Positions 1-9,014 are shown, counted from the first letter of the stretch. The stretch: DNA of 19,483 nt from Leucogyrophana mollusca (GCA_021014945.1 MU266716.1:1-19483), one strand, 5' to 3'. Notes: generated by a model from the letters alone, not told the origin. Numbers and translations are program-made.

Positions 1-93
1 AGGGAAGCAATCGAAGCAATCAAGGTTGATGCAGAAGCCTATCTTGGCCCATCTGAGGCGGTGATGGCGCATCACACCCAAGGAAGTATCTAA
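1..93 (+). CDS. possible C-terminal end of a gene cut by the window edge
   Basis: Frame 1 is open from the first base for 30 codons and stops at TAA (91-93). The peptide ends in LGPSEAVMAHHTQGSI and has a mildly coding-like composition. The start and all domains lie outside the window, so no function can be given. The stop is followed about 30 bp later by a hairpin-rich repeat. A 30-codon open frame can occur by chance, so this is a weak call. Confidence 0.3.
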   Translation, partial: REAIEAIKVDAEAYLGPSEAVMAHHTQGSI

Positions 94-120
94 ATGAGGG
101 GTGTGCCCCCCTGGTACAGC

Positions 121-280
121 GTTGTGCATGACATTCTGGGATGCGGTTGCAGAGAGTCATGCACAACAATTTTCGGTGAGTGTGACATCCAGGCAGTGGT
201 GCATGAAACTACTGTAACCTCCCTGCCAGTCATTCTTGCACAACTAATTTCACTACAATAACAGTCATTTCGTGCACAAC
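121..280. repeat. hairpin-rich MITE-like repeat at the left edge of duplicated block 1
   Basis: A motif of the form GTCAT(n)GCACAAC recurs in both orientations. GTTGTGCATGAC at 121-132 is perfectly inverted by GTCATGCACAAC at 156-167. Related copies lie at 196-209 (inverted, imperfect), 229-244 and 264-280. The outer ends form a short imperfect terminal inverted repeat (GTTGTGCA near 121, TGCACAAC at 273-280). No coding capacity and no clear target-site duplication were found. It lies about 20 bp from the point where homology to the other two blocks begins. Confidence 0.5.
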
Positions 281-299
281 TATGACAGTATAGCCTGCG

Positions 300-750
300 A
301 GGAGGGGCCGCTACAGGGAATGAATTAACGAGCCCACGCACTGATCGAATATACACCCCATTGGCTTTCCGAGCGTCACAACACTGTCGAGATGGAGGAC
401 CAAGAAGCGAGACTTTATTTCATTGCGTTCCCGAGTGTCATGCATGTTGATTTGGGCGGATCGGATATGCAGGCTTTTGTTGCGGCACTGAGCGACGCGA
501 CTGGGGAGGCGTGGGACGGCTGGGCGGCGTATGCGTGAGGGATCTACGCGCAGGCTGTCTGGGGACGACGTGCTCATGGCTGGAATCGCGCGAGGGGAGC
601 AAGATTACTAGTAGTGTGGAGGTCGAGAGTCCGGTTCACGAGGATTACGGAAGGAAAGACTCGGCTGGAAGGAGACCCAGAGAGGCTCGCGAAGTGCCCA
701 GCTGTACCGGCGGATGTGACTATCTCCGAAGCTTCCATCGCTGCGTTTTC
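300..750 (+). pseudogene. degenerate companion gene, copy 1 (truncated)
   Basis: The plus strand matches the corresponding parts of copies 2 (8515-8920) and 3 (15090-15350). The shared frame reads LSERHNTVEMEDQEARLYF, then FPSVMHVDLGGSDMQAF around 365-480, and continues coding-like to about 535, where a TGA interrupts. A second coding-like part, SVEVESPVHEDYG (about 615-655), is in another frame and runs into frameshifted sequence. The region equivalent to the first 250 bp of copies 2 and 3 is missing. It converges on NLR1. I do not recognise the family. The minus strand is also open here, so the coding strand is inferred. Confidence 0.45.
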
Positions 751-1103
751 GTGAGGCAAGGATTCGAGGATAGCTTTGGCGAACTGCGTGGTGGATGTTC
801 GCTGACTATATACTTTCTGTGTCTAAGGGGTCCGTTTCAGCTAGTTTTGCTATGCAAACGTCTTCCCGTGTTTGTAATGCTATTCGAGCGACCCGTCACC
901 CTGGCTGAATCACCGGCCCAACCCCCTACACCCTCCCCCCTCGTGAATGAATAAGTACTTCAGTTTTCTAGATATGTGGGTGCACGACACGAAGAATAGA
1001 TACGGCTGCGATGTGTGTGACACGAACATCCTTGATCTGGTGATGCAACGGTACGGTAAGGGTACATTGTGTAAATAGGTCTTGGATGGTACCGGAAACT
1101 AGC
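751..1103. other. conserved 3' flank / intergenic spacer downstream of NLR1
   Basis: No gene is supported. The stretch aligns with 15351-15678 downstream of NLR3, sharing for example TTTTCTAGATATGTGGG. About 245 bp of the equivalent is absent after NLR2. The last 60 bp, read on the minus strand just after the NLR stop, are conserved in all three copies and include a TTTACACAATGTA-like segment. This is a candidate NLR 3' UTR and polyadenylation region. No canonical AATAAA was needed or found. Confidence 0.5.
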
Positions 1104-4100
1104 TTAGGTGGATGGAAGCCGTCCCTCCAGAAATAATTTCCACCCGTCATGTTCCTCCTTCAGCTGGGAAAAATCGTTCCAAACGTACAGAAAGTCAGGG
1201 TGTGTCCCCATTTCATCGCATATTCTCTTGGTTTTGATAAACCACTCTCTCGCGCCAGCTGTGTCCCCTTCCAGGAGTGCAATCTCCCCAAGAGCCCTGC
1301 TGCTGCGGGTTTGAAGCTCGAGATCGGACATTTCATTGCATGAATCCACCACCATTGCAAACAGCTCCCTGGCCTTCTTGTAGTCTCCCGCAAAAAACTC
1401 GTTGCGCGCAGAGTAGTCGTTCGTCATCGCGGTTGTACTGACTGATTGCCACCCGCGTATCGCCATTTCATCGAAAGCACGCCTCAAGATGTCCCTGGCA
1501 TGGTCGAACTCCCCTAGATCACTAGCGAGTGCTGCTAGGTGCCACAACACTCGGCAGATAAAACCAACGTCGTTCCCCTCCGATGCAAGGGTGAAGGCCT
1601 CCTCCAGAAGCTTGCGTGCTTCCATGTAGTGCCCATCTCGCGCCTCTGCTCTCGCCAGCTGCGCAAGGCTCTGTACGTGCTCATGATTGTCCTTTATGCA
1701 GATGGCAAGAGATAATCGAGTTTCGAAGTGTTGCCTCGCAGCTGCGCAGTTCCCGGAGTGCCACTCCGCCTCCCCCTGACAGCCCGTAGCCCAGGCGATA
1801 TCACCGGTGTCACCAGTGCTATCAAAGTACTCCCTAGCACTCGTAAATAGTGTCAGAGCTTCTTGGAGCCGCCCTTTGAACATCATGGCAGTACCAATGT
1901 CCAGATTGATTCGGGCTTCATCGTATGGGCTGAGAATGTGATATTCCCGTCTCAGATTCAAAGCTTCTTTGAACGTTCGCTCGGCAGCTGAGACATTGCC
2001 CAAGGATGAGTACTGTCGCGCTACTCGCTCGAGGCAGTGTGCGGTCATTTCGTGCCCCTGATAATGGGCAAAGAGATGTTTGGCAGTGGTGAATATGTCG
2101 ATAGCCTCTCTGCGGTCGCTGAGCGCTGCTGCAAGACACCCAAGGTAGTAAATAGACCATCCTTTCCGGTACAAGAACTCCTTTTGATCGATAAGGTGAG
2201 GAGTGCTCTCAGGCTTGCCCAAAATTCCTGTATACAGGGAGGTGGGACGTGGTTTGTGCCGTATAAGTAGGCAAAGGAATTGTGAACAAGCCTCGTGGAC
2301 GAGTTCCATGTCCTGTGCAGTAGCTCGGGAAAGATCATGGGAAATTAACCGCTCCACATTTGCATCTTCTGTTGTGATCCAAGCCCCATCATCGTCGAGT
2401 TGTGCGTAATAGTGATTTCTGATGTGTGTCAAGTCGAGAGGGAGTGCGGGGCCGTGGGTTTGATGAGCGTTCAATATGTGAATGCGAATCGGAGAAAGCA
2501 TCGCGAAAGCATTGGCCTTGCGGTACATGAGCGAGAGTCGGCACAGTGCATCTATGATGGAGCGTATGTTCGGTATAGTCGGAAATAAACCCTCCAGGTT
2601 CTTCTCGTTGGTTCCTTGAGGGAGGAATGCTGCGACCTGCATGACATGTCTAGCGGTATTCCCCAGCTGCTTGATTGATGAGGATGCCAACGACAGCTCG
2701 ATTGTGACAGATAAGCTCTGAAGCTTCCCACCACCAACTTCCAATAAGTCAGTCTGCCGTTTCTCCCATGCAGTTATCAATTGATCGAGGGTCCACTGAT
2801 TCTCCGTGGCTACGTGAGCGAGTAGATTGATGGACAGCGCGTGGAAATCCAATTCCTTCAGAAGCTTGTCGATGATGGCTGGAGAGCCATCAGTCCCATA
2901 GATTTCAGTAAATACTTCACGTGCGGCGCTCGGATCCAGTGCAGGGACGTCGATGACGATGCGGCGGAGGTTCGTTGAAACCCTTCTGTTTCGCGTGGTG
3001 AGTATGATCCTAACGGACGGGAGTGCACCAAGTTCGTCGATTGCCTCTGCTATGCGATCTGAACCGGATACTGCGTCTTGGAAGGTCTCCGCGTTGTCGA
3101 GGACGATAAGAATGTTGTTTATGGCTAGATATGTTTTGATAGCGCTAAGGCGAGTGGACTTGACACCCACAACACCAGCGATGCGTCGAATGAATGTGTC
3201 AAACGTTATTTGCGACGCGTCGATGTCATCAAACCTGATGAAGAACCGGCGACCTTGGAATTTAGCAATAATCGTGTCTTCGTTCAGGATCGCCTTTGCG
3301 ATCGTGCTCTTCCCAATTCCTCCCGGGCCAACAAGAACAACATGTTGGAGGCTAAGGCGTTCTACGGCGTCTCGAACGAGGTCGTCTCGTCCAAAAAACA
3401 TCGGAGGTCGCCCAGGTGGTGGTTCATGATCGGGCTCGCTGCTAGCACAACCATGGAAAATGAATTAAAAAAAAATACGGGACGAACTCACGACTCTATC
3501 ATAGACTCTATGCCCGCCTTCGGCATCCATTCACTGTTATTAATTTTCATGTCTATGCGCATGATCAATTCGTGCTGGGGGTGAATTCAGCAAAAATCAA
3601 GAGGTCCCATGGCTATCGTACGCACGTCCCATATCTGCAGAAACGAGTCCAATTGCTCTTTCCAATTCGCAATGCTCTCCCGATCTACCGACGCCGTCAT
3701 AAACCGATAGCGGAGTTTACGTTGCTCTTTTTTCTTCACAATATTCTCTATTTGATTGACGAAGCTGCGTCGTTATTAGGAGCCAATCTAGGTCTGTGAC
3801 CGTGAACAATACCCCACCTCTTCAGTTCATCCAGAGCGTCGGCAAAGTTTGGATCAATGTCGCCTTCGGATCTTCCATAAGTGGCCCGCTTGATAGACCT
3901 AGCTATCTTATGGCACCGACTGATGAGTTCGGCAAAGTCATCTTTGTTTTGCAAAGTATTCTGGGACTAGGTCAGGTATGGACGAGAAAATAGCCATAGA
4001 CATACTTTTACGATCGTGAGGATGTTGCTCAACGTCGACAGAACACCCTTGGCAACATCAAGAGGAACCAGGTCCTTCGTGGCGTCGAGGAACCCGATCA

Positions 4101-4252
4101 CACTAGATAAGCCAGCTGTCGTGTTGTCGTGGCTTCCACTTCCGGTCTCTGACATCGTTGATTTTGGGGAGGGTGTGCCCTACGGAATATGTTGATCACG
4201 CATAGGAGGTTGGCATGTAGCGCACCTTTCTTCGCCAATGGGGAAGATGCAT
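1104..4252 (-). CDS. NLR1: NB-ARC/TPR STAND receptor with MLKL/HeLo-like N-terminal domain
   Basis: The model has six exons: 4226-4252, 4006-4179, 3818-3960, 3626-3764, 3492-3574 and 1104-3441. They give 967 aa with a TAA stop (1104-1106). The start is the ATG at 4252: its 9-residue exon MHLPHWRRK is conserved in NLR2 and NLR3 and joins in frame. Residues about 20-190 form a helical domain (LDATKDLVPLDVAKGVLSTL, then an ISRCHKIARSI helix) like fungal MLKL-NTD/HeLo-type death-inducing bundles. A hinge EPPPGRPP follows. The NB-ARC has GPGGIGKST (227-235), Walker B ILIVLDNAE (about 299-307), TTRNRR (337-342) and MLSPIRIHI at the winged-helix end. TPR-like repeats span about 629-942 with a 40-residue period. 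Known for the family: nucleotide-gated oligomerising sensors. Inferred: ligand sensing by the TPRs. The intron 3 donor is a weak GTGGGG. A 764-765 aa single-exon call starting at 3401 would lose the N-terminal domain. Confidence 0.88.
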
Positions 4253-4390
4253 CTTTGGGCCCGGGCTTGAGTGGGGAAGTGTCCAGTTAGAAATGCGGTG
4301 GGTAAGGTGGTAGGTGTGTGATGAACATTTGTTCGTGGGCTATATTTGCACCTTTCACGCGTTCTTCATCATGCGTTCTTCATCGTGCAC
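4253..4390 (-). promoter_or_regulatory. NLR1 promoter / 5' leader block
   Basis: The block is conserved upstream of all three NLRs. On the minus strand the shared core reads GTGAAAGGTGCAAATATAGC. The TATA-like AAATATAG (plus-strand 4340-4347) lies about 90 bp before the ATG. Equivalent cores sit 87 bp before the NLR2 and NLR3 starts. TATA function is inferred. Copy 1 carries a 14-bp duplication just upstream of the core. Confidence 0.5.
4359..4386. repeat. 14-bp tandem duplication in the NLR1 promoter
   Basis: GCGTTCTTCATCAT (4359-4372) is followed directly by GCGTTCTTCATCGT (4373-4386). NLR2 and NLR3 have a single copy at the same place (GTTCTTCCTCGTGCAC). Confidence 0.75.
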
Positions 4391-4784
4391 AGCAAACGAC
4401 CAGTGAACGCTTCTGTGATCTTTTCAGGCACCATCCGCCCTTTATGACGTGGTTCTGATGGATTTTGAGCGATCCAGAAGGAATGCAAACTGGGCGAAGT
4501 GACAGACGGCGAGAAAATGCGTCACTTGTATCAAGTGGGACTGGATACGATTACGCTCGCGTGAGAGCGAACTTCCACACATCACTCCTCGGTGTGTACA
4601 CCGCCCACCAGTCAGAAGAAGCCGAGCCATGAAGTCAGAGTGCCTCACACCCCAGGCTGTGATCTGATTAGGACTGGCAGAGGCGGTAGCGTGGGTACGG
4701 GAGGAAGGGCGTGACCTGGGCGTTCGCAGATTACTGATCATGGTGATCTTTGAAATTGGGGCCCTTAGAAGGAGAGCAAAAGGC
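4391..4784. other. spacer with no recognised gene
   Basis: This lies outside the clearly conserved promoter block. A 173-codon minus-strand frame over 4442-4963 has no ATG at its start, is overlapped by a better ATG-started frame, and shows no family. I see only a small CGCTC..GAGCG hairpin near 4553-4568. Confidence 0.4.
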
Positions 4785-5147
4785 TTAGTTCCGGCGTTGT
4801 TGTCGCGTGTATTGGGATGGACCTGGCCATGGGGGCCAAGCGATAAACGTAGAATTGGGACCGGTGATACGACGGCTGAGACGGGGCTTTGAGCAAACGT
4901 AACGATATGCTGCCTGTAATCCCTTGTGCACGATGCGCATAAAATTGCAATACCCCATCCCACTCGGATTGGGTAGCTCTTCAGGAACTAGATAAATAGC
5001 TGTCAATGGGGAGACATCATTCATGTAGAACTTACTACGTATTTGACCTTCAATCATTGGGATTAATCGCGATTTCACCGTGTCAAGGTGTCCCCAAAAT
5101 ACAACGTGCTTTCCGGTGCGAGAAGATTGCCGTCGAACCCCCAACAT
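4785..5147 (-). CDS. small hypothetical protein or gene relic, 120 aa
   Basis: An ATG-started frame at 5147 runs 120 codons to TAA at 4785. Its first half looks coding-like (for example GKHVVFWGHLDTVKSRLIP and LTAIYLVPEELPNPSGMGY); the last 30 residues are Pro/Arg/Ser-rich and probably not ancestral. The frame is also open upstream of the ATG for about 12 codons to a TAA. I recognise no domain, signal peptide or membrane segment. It is on the NLR strand, between NLR1's promoter and another unexplained minus-strand fragment (5415-5936), and may be a remnant of the same lost gene. It has no counterpart in block 2 or 3. Confidence 0.3.
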   Translation of the reverse strand: MLGVRRQSSRTGKHVVFWGHLDTVKSRLIPMIEGQIRSKFYMNDVSPLTAIYLVPEELPNPSGMGYCNFMRIVHKGLQAAYRYVCSKPRLSRRITGPNSTFIAWPPWPGPSQYTRQQRRN

Positions 5148-5414
5148 TGCTGCACGCAGAGCAGTGGGACGTGGTTTTTACAAAGCAAATGGGGAAACCG
5201 CTTACGGGCCCAATAAACGACCCCGAGGGTAGCCGGGGTAAGGCCACCACCGCCGGACGTACCGTGAACCTGCGACCGCGAGCGAATAAAGTGATGAGTG
5301 AACCAGAATTATGGGGTCGCCGACCGCCGAGCTCATGGCTGGTTTGGGTATTTGCTGGCTTCCAAGTCTGATAGAATGAAAGCAGCGAAGAGACGTGGTT
5401 GGAAAAAGTTCAAG
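5148..5414. other. spacer with no recognised gene
   Basis: All frames are broken by stops. There is a small CCCCG..CGGGG hairpin near 5220-5238. A 14-bp match to NLR coding sequence at 5164-5177 is discussed under rejected items. Confidence 0.4.
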
Positions 5415-5936
5415 TCAACGTTGCGGAACGAGGGTCCCGTGTGCGTGCTTTCCTCTGTCCATACCACTACCATCGATCCGAATGGGTACCAGGTCTGTTC
5501 CTTTTAACTCGGAGTTGACAGTCATCCCATTCACAGTGCACGCGACAAAGCGGTAGAGCTCGCCGGTAAGCTCCGACCCCAGTGGGATGCCAACAGCATA
5601 CATTCTGTGAGACACCGAAAGCCCATGATGAAGGAAGGCCTGGAGCTTGTCCGCGAAAGGGTGTGCTCGGGCGATGGTTGGTACTATGGGATGTCTTGTT
5701 GTAGGTTATGAGGATGTTGATTACTAACGCCTGTAACTTTAAACAAGCGAATACTCGAAGGCAGTTGTCAGCACAAAGACCAGCAGAGGCGCGACTCGCA
5801 TACCTATAAGACGCGCCTTTGGCGGTCGACATGAGGACGAACAGGCGCGTGGTGGACCAATCTTCCTTGGTCTCTTCCGCCACTGGGGCCGCCAGCAGCT
5901 CGTCTAGCGTTATCGGTAGAACACGTTGTTCGCAGA
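5415..5936 (-). pseudogene. unrecognised gene fragment, two inferred exons
   Basis: Exon A (5804-5936) starts after an acceptor CTAG and reads VLPITLDELLAAPVAEETK then WSTTRLFVLMSTAKGASYR. It ends at a GTATGC donor (5803). Exon B (from 5694) starts after CAACAAG and reads HPIVPTIARAHPFADKLQAF then SHRMYAVGIPLGSELTGELY, ending at a TGA (5415-5417). The join restores one continuous frame of about 135 residues, and the composition is strongly protein-like. The inferred intron of 109 nt is longer than the 45-54 nt seen elsewhere here. No upstream start was found: the sequence before exon A is a copy of a dispersed repeat module, so the gene is probably 5'-truncated. I cannot name the family. Confidence 0.4.
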
Positions 5937-5961
5937 CTAGTTACGATAAATGGATGGCCTA

Positions 5962-6215
5962 TGGGGTGCGGGTACGCTGATGGGAGACGGAGCGGTTGTG
6001 CACTCAATAGAAGGCGAGGTCGGTGTCGACGCTGGTGGGGTGTGGTAGGCGGGGATGCAGTGGATTTAGTCTAATAGTCCTGCGCAGGCATTCTGTAGGA
6101 TCAGCCGCCACTGACCGTTGTCGACTTCGATCCCCTCCTCCACCATGTTAGCGTCTCACTCACTTGCAGACCCAGCATCCGGACTCCCAAACAAGCTATT
6201 CCCACAGCAAGCTTG
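5962..6215 (-). repeat. dispersed module, copy D (inverted)
   Basis: Read on the minus strand, this copy carries GGGAATAGCTTGTTTGGGAG (6184-6203), identical over 20 bp to copy B at 7427-7446. It then has a GTGAGT donor-like site, a segment ending in CCTACAG, and a CCACTGCA-containing Pro/Thr-rich stretch that matches copy A (7033-7275) almost to its end. Orientation is opposite to A, B and C. It abuts the 5' end of the gene fragment at 5415-5936. Origin unknown. Confidence 0.6.
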
Positions 6216-7032
6216 GTGTGGTTCATGCCTCAGGTAAGACAGAATGCCCGCGCGGTGGCAATCGGAAGGTTGGTGGATGGCTGGCTACGTGTGCACGTAG
6301 GTGGAGGTGAGGAGAATAAGTGTCGTTGAATGTGCGGGGCCATCGATGCGCCACTGATAACTTGTAAGTCGGTACTCGTTCATCAGCTTCTAACAGCGGC
6401 CAGACAAGTACCTAGTCAACGTCAACAGTACGCGCACAAGTCGAGTCTCTCGTCAGACGGGCCAGGAGATGACGTGCCAATATCGACATGCGATGGGTTG
6501 TTATGTTCCTGGCAAGGTTTAACTTTACTCATAGTGGCGCGAGTAGATCCACAGCTGAATAAATCGTCGTGTCAGCATACATGCTTCAAACTTCGATATG
6601 TAGGGGATGCCGTGCCTGGCTTGTGGGTGAGGGACCCGATACCTCGGTAGACAGATGATCAAGAAACCAACAGACGGAGCAGCTTTCTAAATGGCGGGCC
6701 GGTGGTGAGCAGGGAAGGCAGTAGAAGACCTCGCGCACTCCAAACGCAAAGGATGCCCTGGACACATGACACGTGTCAAAACGAGTGCCGCGAACGTTTA
6801 CCTCCACATCGACAAGCCTTACGCGATTGATAGAGAGGGCTCGACAATGGGGAGCATTGAAGATATGAATGTTAGAGGTGGACGAGGAGGTTATGTACGT
6901 AAAAGCCACGTTTGCCTGGCTATGATCGTAACGTCTCCCATCTTCCCAACTTGGCGCCACGATACGACAACCGCACCAGCTTAATAACCCACACGCCCTA
7001 CACCTCCATTTCCACGCGTAGCTTATTACTAT
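6216..7032. other. 817-bp spacer, no supported gene
   Basis: The longest frame is on the minus strand (about 225 codons from an ATG at 7263 down to 6586), but it crosses dispersed module A and has a composition expected from reading a Pro/Ser/Thr-rich repeat backwards. The plus strand has only short frames. I see no RNA gene or long repeat in 6216-7032. Confidence 0.4.
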
Positions 7033-7275
7033 GGGAATGGTTGGGTTGGAAGAATGACGGGCAGGAGTTTGAATGTTGGGGTTGTGAGGTGAGTGCGAGG
7101 CGAGTGCGGTGGGGGTGGGGGTAAAAATTGACCCTGGTCGTTGATCTCGCAGAACGCTGTGCAAGACTGAATCTACTGCACCACTGCCTTCTACACCACT
7201 CCCCGCGCTGACTACGCGCTCGCCTTCTGTCGGGTCCACCACTGCTCCGCCTACCATCAGCATCCCCGTGCCCGA
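7033..7275 (+). repeat. dispersed module, copy A
   Basis: It begins GGGAATGGTTGGGTTGGAAG, has a GTGAGT donor-like site near 7089, then GATCTCGCAG|AACGCTGTGC with an acceptor-like CGCAG at 7150-7154. It continues with a Pro/Thr/Ser-rich open stretch (TESTAPLPSTPLPALTT). The arrangement of donor-like, acceptor-like and Pro-rich parts is shared with D (inverted) and partly with B and C. Confidence 0.55.
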
Positions 7276-7307
7276 CAACGCTGCAGCGGCACCAACGTTG
7301 GCCTCAG

Positions 7308-7600
7308 CCCCATCGCCCTCATTATAAACACCCCACCCGCAGCACTACCTCCGCCCCGCCCTCCAGCACACGATGTTCACATCCCCCACATGCAGCCACG
7401 CGGGGAACGTGGACGAAGCGTGCAACGGGAATAGCTTGTTTGGGAGGATGATGGGTGGAAGCTTAAGAATTCGGGGGGTTGACCTTGGGACCGAGGTTGA
7501 CACCCGTGTTCTAGATCACACAGTGCGGTATCCAAGACGAACCCCCACTGCACCGCCGCCCCAGCGCCTCTCCCTGCGCTCCCACCACCCTCGCCTTGTG
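7308..7600 (+). repeat. dispersed module, copy B
   Basis: Contains the 20-bp core at 7427-7446 and, near 7510-7560, GATCACACAG followed by a CCACTGCACCGCC Pro-rich stretch. Its upstream part (CCATCGCCCTCATTATAAAC near 7312) aligns with copy C (near 13136), so B and C probably occupy the same place in the duplicated spacers. A plus frame (7373-7702) crosses it but is not conserved as protein in C. Confidence 0.55.
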
Positions 7601-7648
7601 CCAAGTACACTGCTGGTGTACTCGGTCCGCCTCCTATCATCGTATTCG

Positions 7649-7670
7649 CCCCCCCCCCCCCCCCCCCCCC
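7649..7670. repeat. 22-base poly-C tract
   Basis: An uninterrupted run of 22 C on the plus strand, followed by AGG. Its length is probably variable and assembly-sensitive. On the plus strand it resembles an extreme polypyrimidine tract before AG. On the minus strand it follows a GTGAGT donor-like site at 7678-7683. Confidence 0.95.
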
Positions 7671-7691
7671 AGGCTACTCACTTGCAGGCGA

Positions 7692-7754
7692 TATTCCGCT
7701 GAAAATGCATTTTTCTCCGCGGACAGCGCGCTCCACTCCACTGAAAACGGGCTC
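7692..7754. repeat. three 21-bp tandem repeats (heptapeptide repeat)
   Basis: Units 7692-7712, 7713-7733 and 7734-7754 encode YSAENAF, FSADSAL and HSTENGL on the plus strand, and a matching seven-residue FSAE/WSALSAE repeat on the minus strand. Both strands stay open through it (plus 7596-7862, minus to about 7895). The 21-bp period suggests past selection or slippage in a coding frame, but the true strand is not decided. Confidence 0.6.
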
Positions 7755-7932
7755 TTCGCCCAGCGCTCCTCAGCTCCGACTTTGCCACCACGCAAAACCC
7801 CATCCCCCTCGAACCCTCGCCGGCAGCCGGTTGCGACAGGATACAGAGGTAGGACAATCTGACCCGTGGTGTTGAGCTTGAGGGCACGACGAACTGGATT
7901 TCAGAACCAACGTGCCAGTGGTTGAGACATAC

Positions 7933-8107
7933 CTGATTGTAAACAGCGACTCGCCGGTCCGTTAAAACCCTGGCAACGTCCGTGTATTCCCCTTCCAAGG
8001 TCATTGCTGAACGAAATGTCGCCCACGGCAAGTGGGCATCCGAAGCGGCCTTTAGGGGGCGAAGGCAGGAACGGACGGGCTGTCTGGTCTCCACTGCCGA
8101 AGCTTCC
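7933..8107 (-). pseudogene. exon-like island, 58 codons, unrecognised
   Basis: On the minus strand an acceptor TACTAG|G (exon starts at 8107) leads to a 58-codon open frame containing LPWATFRSAMTLEGEYTDVA and VLTDRRVAVYNQ. It ends exactly at a strong donor CAG|GTATGT (intron from 7932). The acceptor and the first 20 bp are conserved in block 3 (near 14513-14528), where the frame breaks within about 30 bp. No start codon or complete gene could be assembled, so it is probably a relic. Function unknown. Confidence 0.3.
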
Positions 8108-8234
8108 CTAGTACAGACTAAACGTCGACACGTAATGTTGAGAGCCAGGATCGGTCACTGGTATTCTGCGCGTGAACGCTACATATGAGACCCAGTAAGC
8201 ATTAATCCATCTCTTCAAACCCCTTTTGGAGTTT

Positions 8235-8925
8235 GCGATCAACAATGCCCCAAGTCAAAATCAGACGCGAAGCTCTCAGTGCAGGGTCGAAATCGTCGAG
8301 AAGGCTGCCCTCCGCACCGCGTGATTAAAAAATCTCCGCCACTGCGATGAAATGAACCGATCCCGTCAACCACGTCATATGTTGCGCCGCCATAGAGGTG
8401 CTCCCGAAACGAAAGGCGAGCACCCCGTGGGTTCGCAGTACGCTCCGCACCGCTCCGTGTCCGAGTTGGCGTCCCTCGCAGCGTTGTGGCGTGGTATTGT
8501 GGGTCATCTCGGTGTGGAGGAGGGGCCACTGCAGGGAATGTATGATTCAACGAGCGCACGTATTGATCAAATATACACCCCATTGGCTTTCCGAGCGCCA
8601 CAACACCGCCGAGACGGAGAAACAAGAAGCGAGGCTTTATCTCATTGCGCTCCCGAATGGCGTGCATGTTAATTGGGCGGACCACATATGCAGGCTTTTG
8701 CGGCGCACTGAGCAACGCGATCGTGCGAGGAATCTTCGCGCAGGCTGTCTGGGGACTATCTGTTCACGGAACCGTGCGAGAGGACCGAGATTAGTGTGGA
8801 GGTCGAGGGTCCGGTTCACAAGGATTACGGAAGGGAGGAGCTGGAAAGCGAGTTGGAGAGGCTCACAAAGTGCTCGGCTGTGCTGGCGGACGTGACTATC
8901 CCCAAGGTCTCATTGCTGCGCTGTC
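8235..8925 (+). pseudogene. degenerate companion gene, copy 2
   Basis: The plus strand aligns with copy 3 over its whole length and with copy 1 from about 8515. Coding-like parts are in different frames: LSERHNTAETEKQEARLYL near 8590-8650, then from 8727 EESSRRLSGDYLFTEP followed by ISVEVEGPVHKDYGREELE and CSAVLADVTIPK (to about 8905). In the upstream part (8240-8400) the block-3-equivalent frame is broken by TAA and TGA. It ends convergent with NLR2, about 100 bp away. Family unknown; the first part vaguely recalls a C2 domain, but I do not press this. Confidence 0.45.
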
Positions 8926-9014
8926 ATGAAGCGATGATTGGAGGATGGTCTCTGATACCACTGTTCGGTAAGGCTACATTGTGTAAAAAGTCTCAGGTAG
9001 TACCATATACTAGC

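Larger units (their letters stand above)
300..4390. repeat. segmental duplication block 1 (degenerate gene, NLR1, promoter)
   Basis: This block is homologous to about 8085-12690 and 14500-19230. It holds the decayed plus-strand companion gene, the NLR gene and its promoter in the same order and orientation. It is shorter than the others on both sides: homology starts near 300 beside a hairpin repeat and fades near 4390. Boundaries were judged by eye. Confidence 0.8.

Noticed and set aside
1104..3401. Single-exon 765-aa NLR1 starting at the methionine in PPMFFGRDD (and 764-aa equivalents in NLR2 and NLR3)
   Set aside because: The frame continues upstream through a proline-rich hinge to conserved splice sites and a conserved helical domain, so this Met is internal.
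4442..4963. 173-codon minus-strand frame
   Set aside because: It starts with GTG, has low-complexity composition, and overlaps a better ATG-started frame (4785-5147).
5164..5177. 14-bp identity (GTGGGACGTGGTTT) with NLR1 at about 2243 and NLR2 at about 10149, suggesting a fourth NLR relic
   Set aside because: A 14-mer match is expected about once by chance in a window this size, and the flanking sequence does not align convincingly.
6586..7278. 230-codon minus-strand open frame
   Set aside because: It starts with TTG (first ATG at 7263), crosses dispersed module A, and is rich in Gly/Ser/Val as expected for the reverse of a Pro/Thr/Ser-rich stretch. No conserved counterpart or family was found.
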